Source: Paenibacillus_S vulneris (GTDB lineage Bacteria > Bacillota > Bacilli > Paenibacillales > NBRC-103111). From it: a stretch of DNA of 64,000 nucleotides. The stretch covers positions 62,001 to 126,000 of the forward strand of contig NZ_BAABJG010000036.1 of the NCBI RefSeq assembly GCF_039543185.1. Reading direction: 5' to 3'. The translations under genes and the position numbers were made by a program. The notes beneath the pieces are model-generated. The model was not told the DNA's origin and ran no database searches. It saw only the letters and a program-made list of their open reading frames with translations. Positions 1 to 8,259 of the stretch are shown piece by piece (positions within the stretch are counted from its first letter, which is position 1; each line of letters begins with the position of its first letter).

Positions 1-2712
1 CTTGAGATGAACGAGAATGGACCAGCCGTCGATCACTGGAAGCTGGATATCGAGCAGGATCGCATCCGGCTTATAAGCTTTGGCCAGCTCGAGTCCCGTG
101 TCTCCCTGGAGTGCGACGATGACTTTGAAGCCTCTCTCGCGGGCGGTATCCATACAGATTTTGGCAAAATGGATATCGTCTTCCACGATCAGCAGAACCC
201 TGTCGCCCTCCTCAATAGAGCCTCGATCGTCCGGAAGCTGCTGCGTCTCCTCAGAAGGCATGGCGGCGGATTCCATCGGCCTCAACAGAGCCATAGGCGG
301 AACCGGCTCCGCTAAGAGCGGTTCGACGTCCCTGGCAGCAGCCGCTTGCGCATAGCCTTCGCTCAGCAGCGATTCATGATTTTGGGGGATGTACAAGGTG
401 AAGCGGCTTCCTTCGCCCTCCACACTCTCCAGCTCAATGCAGCCTCCAAGCAGTCCCGCTATCTGCCTGCTGATCGACAGGCCGAGTCCCGTCCCGCCAT
501 AGTGGCGGCTCGTCGTGCCGTCCGCCTGACGGAATGCTTCGAAGATCATTCTCTGCTTATCAGCAGGAATGCCGATTCCGGTATCCGCTATCGTAAATCC
601 GATCATAGGGCTGCCGCCCGTCAGCGAATGAATATGAATGGATACGCCTCCCTTGGACGTAAATTTAAATGCGTTGGAAAGCAGATTCTTCAGCACCTGC
701 TGAAGGCGTAGGGAATCGGTCACGATGTCTTGCGGAGTCCCTTCATCGATGTGGATATCGAACGACAGCTTCTTCTTGCGGGCCATCGGGACGAAAGCTT
801 TGTACAGAGCGTCCGTCACGTCCTTGATGACAACCGTCTCGGTGTGAAGCTCCATTTTACCGGATTCGACCTTGGCCAGATCCAGCACATCGTCAATCAG
901 CTTCAGAAGGTCGCTGCCCGAAGTATAAATCGTCTCGGCATACTCAACCTGTTTGTGGTTAAGATTACCCTCTTTGTTCTCTTTCAGCAGCTGGGACAAA
1001 ATCAGCAGACTGTTGAGAGGCGTCCGCAGCTCATGAGACATATTGGCAAGAAATTCCGACTTGTATTTGGACGCGTAGGTCAGCTCTATCGCCTGCTTCT
1101 CCAGCGCGTCGTTGGCATGCTCGATCTGCCGGTTCATTTCTTCGGATTCGAGGATTTGCTCTTCAAGCTGCTTCGTTTTGCGCAGCAAATCGGCATTGCT
1201 TCTTTCGAGCTCCTCTTGCTGGCGCTGCAGCAGCTCCTCCGAGGCTTGCAAAGCCTTGGTCTGCTCCTCCAGCTTTTCGTTGGATGCCTGAAGCTCCTCC
1301 TGCTGGGTCAAGAGCTCCTCCGATTGACTCTGCAGCTCGTCCGTCAACGACTGTGAAATTCGCAGCAGCTCCTCTACCCGCAGCTGTGCCCGGATTCGCT
1401 GCACCGTTATCGCAACGATCTCGCTGAGCCGATCCAGCAGCTGAAGCTCCAGCAGGCTGAAGGGCTGAAGAGAGGCTACCTCGAAAACAGCCACAACCTC
1501 ATCGTAAGAGACAGCGGAACGAATGGCTACCGTTAGCGCGGCCACCTCTCCGAAGGCGGACCGGATCTTCAAATAATCGGCCGGCACCTCCGCGAGGTCG
1601 ATCGGCTTCCCGTCCAAGGCGCATTGACCGATAAGTCCTTGTCCGGGGATGACCTGTTGAACCGGCTCCGTCCCGTCTGCACGGGCATACATTCCTTTTA
1701 GCTCCAATGTACGGAGTGCATCCTGCTTGGGACCCGCTTCCTTCTCGGCGATATAAATAGCCCCGCTGTGAGCCCCAATGATGCGGCAGAGCTCGCCGAT
1801 GAACGTCTGCCCCATCTCCTCGAACCGCCGGACACTCTGAAGCTCCGTAGAAATGAACGAGATATGGGATTCGAGCCAAGCCTGATCGGCATTAAGCTGG
1901 CTTAATTTCCGTTCATTGGCCGTTGACTCCTCCAAATCCTCAGCAATCTCATTAAAAATATGGGCGATATCGGCGAATTCATCCGTTGTCGTAATCGCTA
2001 TGCGATAGGAGCCCATCCATCTGCCCTGCTCCTTTTCCAATCCGAAATTCGAGATGATACCCGATAGCATTCCCAATCCCCGGGTCACGCTGAGAACAAT
2101 CCAGAACATGATGGCAATGCCGATCAACAGGCTCAGTATGGCCAGCAGCATCGTATACGTATAAACGCGGCTGTTTTCTTCTTCCGCCGCTGTCAGCGCC
2201 TGCTTCATCGCTTCTTCCTGGTAATCGGTCATACTGCCGATGCTGCTTACAAAATCATCCTGGTAACCGACGCCGACTGCGGTTCGCAGCTCGTTGGCCT
2301 CTGCTTGCTTGCCCGCCCTGTACAGCTGAAGGACATCGTCCTTGTATTTCAAGAACGTTTTGCCGCTATTCGATATATCGGCCGCTAAGGACTGCTCCAT
2401 GCCCCCTTTGAACTCGGTATCCATTTGGCTAAGGGCTTTAGAGACAATGAGGCTCTGCGAACGAATCGCCTCCAGACTTTGGGTCGATTTCGCCGGGTCG
2501 GCAATCAACAGCAAATTAGCGAGCGACTTGGCAAGCTCCGTCGTCCCGTTGTGAAGCTCCGCGGTCAGCTGCACCTTCTTGTACCGGTTGCTGTAAATCT
2601 CCTTCATGCTTTCGTCTATCGTCGTCAAGCGGTTAATCCCGATTCCGGCCAGTGTGAACATCAGCACCATCAGCGTTCCGAAGCCGAGAAACAGCTTTGT
2701 TTTTATCTTCAT
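1..2712 (-). CDS. Hybrid sensor histidine kinase with C-terminal receiver (3' end cut by window edge)
   Basis: Membrane hybrid histidine kinase; the reading frame is open through base 1, so the C-terminus lies outside. Visible order: TM helix (about residues 7-27), extracytoplasmic four-helix-type sensor region, second TM helix (about 185-207), HAMP-like segment, GAF domain (about 295-415), a long Gln/Glu-rich coiled coil (about 425-540), HisKA with the H-box SHELRTP near residue 557, HATPase with DTGIGIP and GGTGLGLS, then a receiver starting near residue 837 with VEDD and the phospho-acceptor Asp in LLDIQLP. Start is the ATG at 2712, preceded by an AGGAGAG-type ribosome site. It lies 31 bases downstream of the receiver/PP2C gene on the same strand and is probably co-transcribed with it. 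Architecture resembles phosphorelay kinases that signal through a fused receiver; the ligand is unknown. Confidence 0.9.
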   Translation of the reverse strand, partial: MKIKTKLFLGFGTLMVLMFTLAGIGINRLTTIDESMKEIYSNRYKKVQLTAELHNGTTELAKSLANLLLIADPAKSTQSLEAIRSQSLIVSKALSQMDTEFKGGMEQSLAADISNSGKTFLKYKDDVLQLYRAGKQAEANELRTAVGVGYQDDFVSSIGSMTDYQEEAMKQALTAAEEENSRVYTYTMLLAILSLLIGIAIMFWIVLSVTRGLGMLSGIISNFGLEKEQGRWMGSYRIAITTTDEFADIAHIFNEIAEDLEESTANERKLSQLNADQAWLESHISFISTELQSVRRFEEMGQTFIGELCRIIGAHSGAIYIAEKEAGPKQDALRTLELKGMYARADGTEPVQQVIPGQGLIGQCALDGKPIDLAEVPADYLKIRSAFGEVAALTVAIRSAVSYDEVVAVFEVASLQPFSLLELQLLDRLSEIVAITVQRIRAQLRVEELLRISQSLTDELQSQSEELLTQQEELQASNEKLEEQTKALQASEELLQRQQEELERSNADLLRKTKQLEEQILESEEMNRQIEHANDALEKQAIELTYASKYKSEFLANMSHELRTPLNSLLILSQLLKENKEGNLNHKQVEYAETIYTSGSDLLKLIDDVLDLAKVESGKMELHTETVVIKDVTDALYKAFVPMARKKKLSFDIHIDEGTPQDIVTDSLRLQQVLKNLLSNAFKFTSKGGVSIHIHSLTGGSPMIGFTIADTGIGIPADKQRMIFEAFRQADGTTSRHYGGTGLGLSISRQIAGLLGGCIELESVEGEGSRFTLYIPQNHESLLSEGYAQAAAARDVEPLLAEPVPPMALLRPMESAAMPSEETQQLPDDRGSIEEGDRVLLIVEDDIHFAKICMDTARERGFKVIVALQGDTGLELAKAYKPDAILLDIQLPVIDGWSILVHLK

Positions 2713-2743
2713 TGTACTCTCTCCTTACAGCCCCTCCGACGTT

Positions 2744-3889
2744 TTACCTCGCTCGAACCAGGACCATGCAAATATCGTCCTCCTGCTCCTTCCTGACCTC
2801 AGGCGGCAGAAGCCGATCGATGATGCTGCACAGCTCTTCCTCTCCGCTGCATGCGGACAGCTCATTGATAAGCGGGTTCGTTTCCTCCTGCCCTTCCTCT
2901 TCCAGCGCCTCCAGCAGGCCGTCCGTATACAGGAAAAGCTGAATCGGGCTCTTGTATTCGAGCACCCCTTTTTGAATATGCATTTGCTCGAAAAATCCGA
3001 CGGCACAGCCTCCCTGATCCAAAAGGCGGACCGCTTGCCCTTCCTCGAACAGCATGCCGGGCGGATGTCCGGCGTTGACATATTCGATAGTCCGGGCCTC
3101 CGTATCGATCAGCAGATAGATAGCCGTAAAATAATAGCTGAAGCCGTTGTTATTCCGTTTGTTCAACTGGTTCATGTACCGGTTCAGCTCGGCGACAACC
3201 AGATCCGGGGAGACGAACCGCGTGATTGTATCCTGCATGACGGATGAAATGAACATGCATACAAGCGACGAGGAAATGCCATGCCCCATCATATCCAGCA
3301 AAATGATGCCGTACCGGTGGTCATCGATGCGGTACCAGGAATACAAATCTCCTGCCAGCTCATAGGAGGGATGGTAGGAGGCGCTGATATCCAGCCTATC
3401 CGTATGGACCGGCTGACCCAGCACGCTGCTTTGCACCTGCTTGGCCAGCTCAAGCTCGCTTTTGATCCGCGCTTCGTTCTCCTTATGCCAGTCCTTCTCG
3501 TGCTTCAAGCGCAGCGCTACGCGTATGCGCGCGATCAGCTCCACCTTGTTGACAGGCTTCATCACATAATCCGAAGCCCCCGCCTCCAGCACCTCCGCCA
3601 GCAGGTTGGAGTCTCCCAATGCCGTCACGATGATGATGGGGATGTCTTTCAGCTCCTCGCATTCCTGAATGCGTCTGCAGGCCTCAAGACCGTCTATCTC
3701 AGGCATCATCATATCCAGCAAAATCAAATCGACCGGTTCCTTGGGTCCCATCCCGGTCCCTACATTTAACAAGTCCAGCAATTCCACGGCGGAAGACAGC
3801 TTGATAAAATGCGAATACCCCGTATTGCTCAATATTTTTTCAATCACCATCAGGTTAATGGGATTGTCGTCCACGATTACGATATTCAT
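2744..3889 (-). CDS. Response regulator fused to PP2C-type (SpoIIE/RsbU) serine phosphatase
   Basis: A 381-residue soluble protein. N-terminal receiver (1-120) has the acidic pair VDD, phospho-acceptor Asp59 in LLDMMMP, and a KP motif. A short linker leads to a SpoIIE-type PP2C domain with GDLY, DMMGHG, AGHPPG and YTDGLLE, the metal-binding Asp pattern of RsbU-like phosphatases. Such proteins usually dephosphorylate a STAS anti-anti-sigma partner, converting a two-component input into partner switching; no STAS or RsbW gene is seen nearby, so the target is not in this window. An in-frame TTG lies two codons upstream (3895), but the AGGGGA box is 9 bases from the ATG at 3889 and only 3 from the TTG, so ATG is preferred. 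The hybrid kinase immediately downstream is the likely phosphodonor. Confidence 0.9.
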   Translation of the reverse strand: MNIVIVDDNPINLMVIEKILSNTGYSHFIKLSSAVELLDLLNVGTGMGPKEPVDLILLDMMMPEIDGLEACRRIQECEELKDIPIIIVTALGDSNLLAEVLEAGASDYVMKPVNKVELIARIRVALRLKHEKDWHKENEARIKSELELAKQVQSSVLGQPVHTDRLDISASYHPSYELAGDLYSWYRIDDHRYGIILLDMMGHGISSSLVCMFISSVMQDTITRFVSPDLVVAELNRYMNQLNKRNNNGFSYYFTAIYLLIDTEARTIEYVNAGHPPGMLFEEGQAVRLLDQGGCAVGFFEQMHIQKGVLEYKSPIQLFLYTDGLLEALEEEGQEETNPLINELSACSGEEELCSIIDRLLPPEVRKEQEDDICMVLVRAR

Positions 3890-4070
3890 CGTCAATAGTC
3901 CCCTATCGTTGTGCGTCTTACTTGCTTTCTATTATAAATAGAACTTTATATTTATGTAACCAATCTCCGCGGGATTGAATCACCTTCGCTTCCTGTTTCA
4001 TTCCTGGGGCAAGCGGTTAAAAAATGGCATGCCGTTCCCGGCGGCTCGATAGCTCGAGTGAGTGCCTACT

Positions 4071-4195
4071 CGAAAACTCGGCAGGTGCTTACGAAGAAAG
4101 TTTTCTAATCGAAAACTCAGTAGGCGCTTACGAAGAAAGTTTTCTAGCGAAAACTCAGCAGGTGCTCACGAAGAAAGTTTTCTAATCGAAAACTC
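4071..4195 (+). repeat. Three tandem 38-39 bp hairpin repeats plus a partial fourth
   Basis: Near-identical units begin at 4071, 4110 and 4148; a fourth is cut short at 4187 and merges into the ribosome site of the next gene. Each starts CGAAAACTC and ends AAGTTTTCTA, so GAAAACT and AGTTTTC can pair within a unit (loop about 20 nt) or between neighbouring units (loop 4-5 nt). The units differ by only a few substitutions. The rest of the gap between the divergent genes (3890-4070) shows no further gene. There are no unique spacers, so it is not a CRISPR array. Confidence 0.85.
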
Positions 4196-4210
4196 TTAGG
4201 AGGGATTACC

Positions 4211-4657
4211 ATGAACAACAAGGTGAAGCTGGTAATGACAGAGGAGCAGGCAATCGAAGCCATTCGCGATTTCCGAAGGGAAGGCTATGCGCTGGAGGAA
4301 ATCTACGTATTGGCTCATGACGACAAGACCACCGAAGGGCTGGCCAATCTTATGGACACCAATAAAGTAGGCTTGTATGAGGAAGGCATCGCGAATACGT
4401 TCGCGAACTTGTTCCGCTCCAGGGGAGACCAATTGCGCTCCAAGATGCATTCGCTGGGCTTGACGAAAGCGGAGGCCGATCATTTCGAGGCTGAGCTCGA
4501 CAAAGGAAAAATCCTTGTCATGGTATGGTACGACGATATCGATCGCCATGATCTGGAGGAGGCCCGCCGCCGCAATCTCCATCGGGACGAGCCGGTTATT
4601 CCGCCCGCCGGCCTCTATATGTCCGACAGTATTGGACCCGACGGCACGATGCGATAA
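4211..4657 (+). CDS. General stress protein 17M-like (YflT family)
   Basis: A 148-residue cytoplasmic protein. The N-terminal 100 residues match the YflT/GS17M 'heat induced stress protein' pattern: a hydrophobic strand (KLVMTEEQAIEAI), an EIYVLAHDD strand and a helix with LFRSRGDQLRSKM, ending with GKILVMVWYD. The C-terminal tail is charged. Homologues in Bacillus are induced by general stress; molecular function is not established. The AGGAGG ribosome site at 4198-4203 comes directly out of the last hairpin repeat, so the repeat forms part of the 5' untranslated region or promoter. A small DUF1328-type membrane protein follows 53 bases downstream, a pairing consistent with a stress operon. 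Confidence 0.75.
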   Translation: MNNKVKLVMTEEQAIEAIRDFRREGYALEEIYVLAHDDKTTEGLANLMDTNKVGLYEEGIANTFANLFRSRGDQLRSKMHSLGLTKAEADHFEAELDKGKILVMVWYDDIDRHDLEEARRRNLHRDEPVIPPAGLYMSDSIGPDGTMR

Positions 4658-4710
4658 CGCTTAGGCTAAAGACATCAACATGAACGGAATCCTATTGGGA
4701 GGTGAGGCAA

Positions 4711-4875
4711 ATGTTAAGCTGGGCATTATTGTTTCTGGTTATTGCAATCATCGCCGGAATCTTCGGATTTCTTGGCATTGCTTCCGCCGCAGCGGGGATT
4801 GCCAAAGTGTTGTTCGTTCTGTTCCTGATCCTGTTTGTCATCACGCTGATTTTGGGGCGTAGACCTTCAGCCTGA
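4711..4875 (+). CDS. Small membrane protein, DUF1328 (YtjA) family
   Basis: A 54-residue protein with two hydrophobic helices (about 3-21 and 28-48), joined by a small-residue turn IASAAAGIAK, ending in a short basic tail GRRPSA. This matches DUF1328 proteins such as E. coli YtjA, small inner-membrane proteins of unknown function often found with stress genes. GGGAGGTGAG ends a few bases before the ATG at 4711. It lies behind the stress-protein gene and before a bidirectional terminator, so the two probably form one transcript. Confidence 0.8.
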   Translation: MLSWALLFLVIAIIAGIFGFLGIASAAAGIAKVLFVLFLILFVITLILGRRPSA

Positions 4876-4917
4876 CCCAAGACAGCCCATTCAGGGCATT
4901 CCATTTGATAAATGAAC

Positions 4918-4959
4918 AAAAGGAGCTGTGATCCCGAGTTGTCGGGAGCAGCTCCTTTT
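4918..4959. terminator. Bidirectional intrinsic terminator
   Basis: Perfect 11-bp arms AAAAGGAGCTG and CAGCTCCTTTT flank a GC-rich loop, with an A-run on one side and a T-run on the other. It sits between the converging DUF1328 and DUF4188 genes and can serve both. Confidence 0.85.
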
Positions 4960-4970
4960 GCATGCCAGCT

Positions 4971-5480
4971 TTATCCGGTAATTTCCGTATTCTCTTGCTT
5001 GTGTCCGCGGCCGGAACTCAACCGGTCGCGGGCGCTTTCATGCCGTCTGGCCACGGGAAGGTGGGAGCCGGCTTGGGCCAATCCGTAGACCGGCATATTG
5101 TTATAGAAGCATTCATGCTTGCCCTCGTCGATCAAATACGATTCATGATAAATACCAACCGTACCGCTCGTTCCGACCTTCTGATTAAATTCACGCCAAG
5201 CCTCCAGATGGGTAGCCCCATGCCTCGCGTAATGCTCCAGCTGCTCAAAGGACCGCCAATACTGCACTATCGTCAAACCGCGCCAGGATAGGAAATAAGA
5301 GGCCGACAAAAAACCGAGCTCCGGATGCTGATACAGCTCCTTTAACATCTTGGGCATCGCCTTCATCACCGGCAGCCACTTGTGAACGGCCCACAGCTTG
5401 TTAATGCGCATTCCAATCATAAAAACGACAAAGGACCCTTCCATCTGGGCCGTATATCTTCCCGGTATAACCTTTGACAT
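4971..5480 (-). CDS. DUF4188 family protein (monooxygenase-like fold)
   Basis: A 169-residue protein with the DUF4188 signature: the N-terminal GRYTAQMEGSFVVFMIGMRIN, a central LSWRGLTIVQYWRSFEQLEHYA, and GTVGIYHESY. The family has a dimeric alpha/beta ferredoxin-like fold related to heme/monooxygenase proteins, but no reaction is established. GTG at 5489 is also in frame, but AAAGGA is too close to it; the ATG at 5480 is better spaced. The TetR regulator gene lies just upstream on the same strand, 32 bases apart, so it may be co-transcribed with, and controlled by, that repressor. Confidence 0.75.
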   Translation of the reverse strand: MSKVIPGRYTAQMEGSFVVFMIGMRINKLWAVHKWLPVMKAMPKMLKELYQHPELGFLSASYFLSWRGLTIVQYWRSFEQLEHYARHGATHLEAWREFNQKVGTSGTVGIYHESYLIDEGKHECFYNNMPVYGLAQAGSHLPVARRHESARDRLSSGRGHKQENTEITG

Positions 5481-5512
5481 TGCACCCACATCCTTTTTAT
5501 TTATTCTATAGC

Positions 5513-6151
5513 TTAACTTCGCATTAATAGCTTCAGATGAGCCTCATATACTCCCATTACATCGTTGGACCGGTACAAATGCGCGGTTAGAAACGCCCCG
5601 TAAAAAATCGTAAACGCCATTTGTACGGCCATACCCGGCGTTATGCCTTCTCTTAATTGTCCATCTGCATGGGCCTCTTCTACAAACTGCCGAAACAGCT
5701 CGAACAGGTTCGGGTCCTGCCTGCCGATCTCCCTATGCTCGGGAAACAGCAAATAAATTTCGGCTTCGCTAAGCTCCGGCATGCACGGATGCATCTTCAT
5801 TTCGGACAAGAAGCTGATCAAGCTTAGCATCAGGCCGGGCCATTTCTTCGAGCGCTCTGCCACGTCAGCGAATATATGGCGCAGCGCCGCAAATCCCCGC
5901 TTCGGCTTCTCCGCCAGCTCGATCATCCGGTCTGTCAGCCAGACCCGCATGTAATAAACGAGCACATCCTCCTTTTGCGGAAAAAATTTAAAAAAGGTGA
6001 CCTTCGATATTTCCGCCTTACGGCAAATGTCTTCCAAATAGACCTCGCGAAACGATTTTTCTCCGATAAGCTCGAGGCACGCTTCGTACAAGGCCAGCTT
6101 AGCCCGGGCTTTCTTGAGCTCCCGCAATGGTATAGCGTTTTGTTCTGCCAT
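5513..6151 (-). CDS. TetR/AcrR family transcriptional regulator
   Basis: A 212-residue regulator. The N-terminal helix-turn-helix (about 12-60) reads LELIGEKSFREVYLEDICRK then AEISKVTFFKFFPQKEDVL, typical of TetR proteins; the C-terminal ligand domain is all-helical and diverged. The frame extends upstream to 6199, but the ATG at 6151 has GGAAGGAA 7 bases upstream and is the natural start. An 8-bp perfect inverted repeat lies directly upstream and looks like its operator, so autoregulation is likely. The downstream DUF4188 gene is the most obvious target. Confidence 0.85.
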   Translation of the reverse strand: MAEQNAIPLRELKKARAKLALYEACLELIGEKSFREVYLEDICRKAEISKVTFFKFFPQKEDVLVYYMRVWLTDRMIELAEKPKRGFAALRHIFADVAERSKKWPGLMLSLISFLSEMKMHPCMPELSEAEIYLLFPEHREIGRQDPNLFELFRQFVEEAHADGQLREGITPGMAVQMAFTIFYGAFLTAHLYRSNDVMGVYEAHLKLLMRS

Positions 6152-6173
6152 TATGAATTCCTTCCAAAGTTTT

Positions 6174-6207
6174 GTTAACTCATATAAATAAATTAACACG
6201 AGTTAAC
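6174..6207 (-). promoter_or_regulatory. Probable TetR operator
   Basis: GTTAACTC (6174-6181) and GAGTTAAC (6200-6207) form a perfect 8-bp inverted repeat separated by an AT-rich 18 bases, 23 bases upstream of the TetR start. The position suits repression of the regulator and its DUF4188 neighbour. Confidence 0.6.
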
Positions 6208-6354
6208 TTTTTAAGTCAAGTAAAGCTTCTGATCTTTTTTCCATATTTATTAGCACTGGAATATAACCTAAACTAAAAACTAAATAGAACCGAACCTTTT
6301 TGGGATACAGAGACAATATAGGGTGTAAGCTGCTTACTCAGGAGGGCCCTCTGA

Positions 6355-6945
6355 ATGCAAAGTGAATACATGTACGAATTACTCGCCAAAGTGAAGGATG
6401 GTGATCAACAGGCGTTTCAAGCGATGTATGACGCCACCTATCAGGACGTCTACCGCACAGTCTCCTTTCTGGTGGATCACCAGCAGGATCGGGAAGACAT
6501 CATGAACGAGATCTATATGCAAATGTGGACCTCACTTGCCAACTACGATCTGAACCGTCCATTCCACTTCTGGCTGCACGGATTGGTCATCCGTCAAGTG
6601 CAGAGATTTCGAGTCAAGGGCTGGCGGAGATTCCGAATTTTTGAACGCATCCGTATCTTCTCCCGGGAAGAGCATCATTGGGATCACCCCGCTGTGGTGA
6701 CGGAGGGGACTAACCAAGAGATATTGCAGGCACTTCAAAAACTGACCGACAAGCAGCGAACGGTGACTATCCTCCGTTTTTTCCATGAATATACTCTTGA
6801 GGAAATCGCAGTACTGCTCGATATTCCGCTGGGTACAGTCAAGTCCAGATATCATGCTGGCCTTCAGGCGCTTCGAAAACATGTAGGGAATCTCCCCCCG
6901 GAAAGGATGGAACAGCTTCATGACTATGGAACGCAAAATCCGTGA
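6355..6945 (+). CDS. ECF-type sigma-70 family RNA polymerase sigma factor
   Basis: A 196-residue sigma factor. Region 2 spans about residues 15-75 (AFQAMYDATYQDVYRTV, then DREDIMNEIYMQMW); region 4 spans about 120-175 with LTDKQRTVTILRFF, YTLEEIAVLLDIP and the recognition helix GTVKSRYHAGLQALRKH. There is no sigma region 1 or 3, as in ECF factors. Ribosome site CAGGAGGG precedes the ATG. The next gene overlaps by 26 bases and encodes a single-pass membrane protein with a cytoplasmic N-terminus, the usual arrangement of an ECF factor with its anti-sigma. I could not pick a convincing autoregulated ECF promoter upstream. Confidence 0.9.
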   Translation: MQSEYMYELLAKVKDGDQQAFQAMYDATYQDVYRTVSFLVDHQQDREDIMNEIYMQMWTSLANYDLNRPFHFWLHGLVIRQVQRFRVKGWRRFRIFERIRIFSREEHHWDHPAVVTEGTNQEILQALQKLTDKQRTVTILRFFHEYTLEEIAVLLDIPLGTVKSRYHAGLQALRKHVGNLPPERMEQLHDYGTQNP

Positions 6946-7969
6946 ACATCTGCATCAAGCAGCAGAAGCGATGGAATGCCCGCCGGCCATTTCCAAACGC
7001 ATAGAACAATCCTATGCTCAATATTTGCAACGAAAAAGGAGAGAACTATCTATGAAAAAACGACTTATTAGCGGAATCGCTGCGGCTGCGATTTTGATTC
7101 CAACTGCAGCATTTGCGGCCCCTCCCCTGATTGAAATGCTTACTAGAACACCAATGACTACGGAACAAGTCAAGGTGGATGAGGCTGGCAAGGCAGCACT
7201 TGAGAAGCTGTACAGCGCATTGCCCGTAACAAAATCGTTTGAGATTATCGATGCAAGCCGCGTTCAAGGTGTCCAAACCAGTATTACATTGCAGGAAAAA
7301 GGTGGAACCGGCAAAAAGATTACTCTTCATACCAACGCAGTTACGGGTGCGATCGAGCACGTGATTCAAGAGAATTGGGAGCCTAAGGAGAGGCCGCTCA
7401 CTGCTTTAACGGATCAGGAAATCAAGACCAAGGTAGATGATCTTATTGATAAAATGTACGGCAGCATCGGTGAGTATGAGTTTGCTATGGAGCAAATGGA
7501 GAACCCGGAACAAAAAACATGGATGTTAAATTACACCAAAAAGGGATCGAAAGCGCCATTCTACCAGGCTTTTGTCCAGGGCAATACCATCAGTATTTCT
7601 CTGATCGGCGGTGAGACTGCACCTTCAAACATGAAAGTAGAAGGCTTCTTCTCCACAAATGGTAAGCCCGATTATACTGCTGATGCCTTTTTGAACGATG
7701 AAAACCTGCTTTCATTACTAAACATGAGCCCAGCAGAATTAAAGCAGCAATTGGCAAAAGGGCAATCTGTTGTTGATATTGCAGCATCTAAGCATGTCTC
7801 TAAACAGCAAGTGATTGATGTGATTGCGAATACGCAGGCTGAAGGACAGATTCAAGCTGAACAAAATGGGGAAATCCCTAAGAGCCATCCTTTAAAGGAA
7901 CAAATGAAAAAAGCTCTTGAGCCAAAAATTTTGCCGGTTATCGAACATAAAACGGAAACACCATGGTAA
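6920..7969 (+). CDS. Probable membrane anti-sigma factor
   Basis: A 349-residue protein: a short charged cytoplasmic N-terminus (1-45, EHLHQAAEAMECPPAISKRI), one TM helix (about 48-68, ISGIAAAAILIPTAAFAAP) and a large extracytoplasmic part. The C-terminal quarter carries a helical stretch MSPAELKQQLAKGQSVVDIA, a motif seen in several secreted Paenibacillus-type proteins. No ZAS zinc motif (HxxxCxxC) is present, so this is not a classic zinc anti-sigma. Assignment rests mainly on topology and on the 26-base overlap with the sigma gene. Two ATGs (6920, 6926) are possible; AAAGGATGG favours the first. What signal it senses is unknown. Confidence 0.65.
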   Translation: MTMERKIREHLHQAAEAMECPPAISKRIEQSYAQYLQRKRRELSMKKRLISGIAAAAILIPTAAFAAPPLIEMLTRTPMTTEQVKVDEAGKAALEKLYSALPVTKSFEIIDASRVQGVQTSITLQEKGGTGKKITLHTNAVTGAIEHVIQENWEPKERPLTALTDQEIKTKVDDLIDKMYGSIGEYEFAMEQMENPEQKTWMLNYTKKGSKAPFYQAFVQGNTISISLIGGETAPSNMKVEGFFSTNGKPDYTADAFLNDENLLSLLNMSPAELKQQLAKGQSVVDIAASKHVSKQQVIDVIANTQAEGQIQAEQNGEIPKSHPLKEQMKKALEPKILPVIEHKTETPW

Positions 7970-8104
7970 GGTTGGAAGAGCCATACGGGTGAATGCTGTA
8001 AGCAAGCGATGAGCCCTGCTTGTTCAAAATGAAAGTGTGCCGGCTGCCGCCTTAAAAGGTGGGGCAGGAATAGAAGTACAATAGCCTTAACTCCGACTCG
8101 GTGG

Positions 8105-8142
8105 CCCGTAGGAGGCATTTTAAAAAGATGCCCTCCTGCGGG
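8105..8142 (+). terminator. Possible terminator after the sigma/anti-sigma operon
   Basis: CCCGTAGGAGGCAT pairs imperfectly with ATGCCCTCCTGCGGG (one bulge, one mismatch) around an A/T loop. No good T-run follows, so it is weak. Nothing else is recognised in the 290-base gap 7970-8259. Confidence 0.4.
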
Positions 8143-8259
8143 TCATTGCTGCTTTGATCAAAGATTTATTTTGACCTCATTCTACAAATTCCCGGTGTAA
8201 AACATCCCTTTTTTGGGTATCACTTCTAAGGGGAGAATAAGGGGGCTGAGCTGAACAAC

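Noticed and set aside
730..1356. 208-codon Leu-rich open frame
   Set aside because: Antisense image of the Gln/Glu-rich coiled coil of the sensor kinase.
4071..4195. CRISPR-like array
   Set aside because: Units are contiguous with only 4-5 bases between the pairing arms and no unique spacers; no cas genes nearby.
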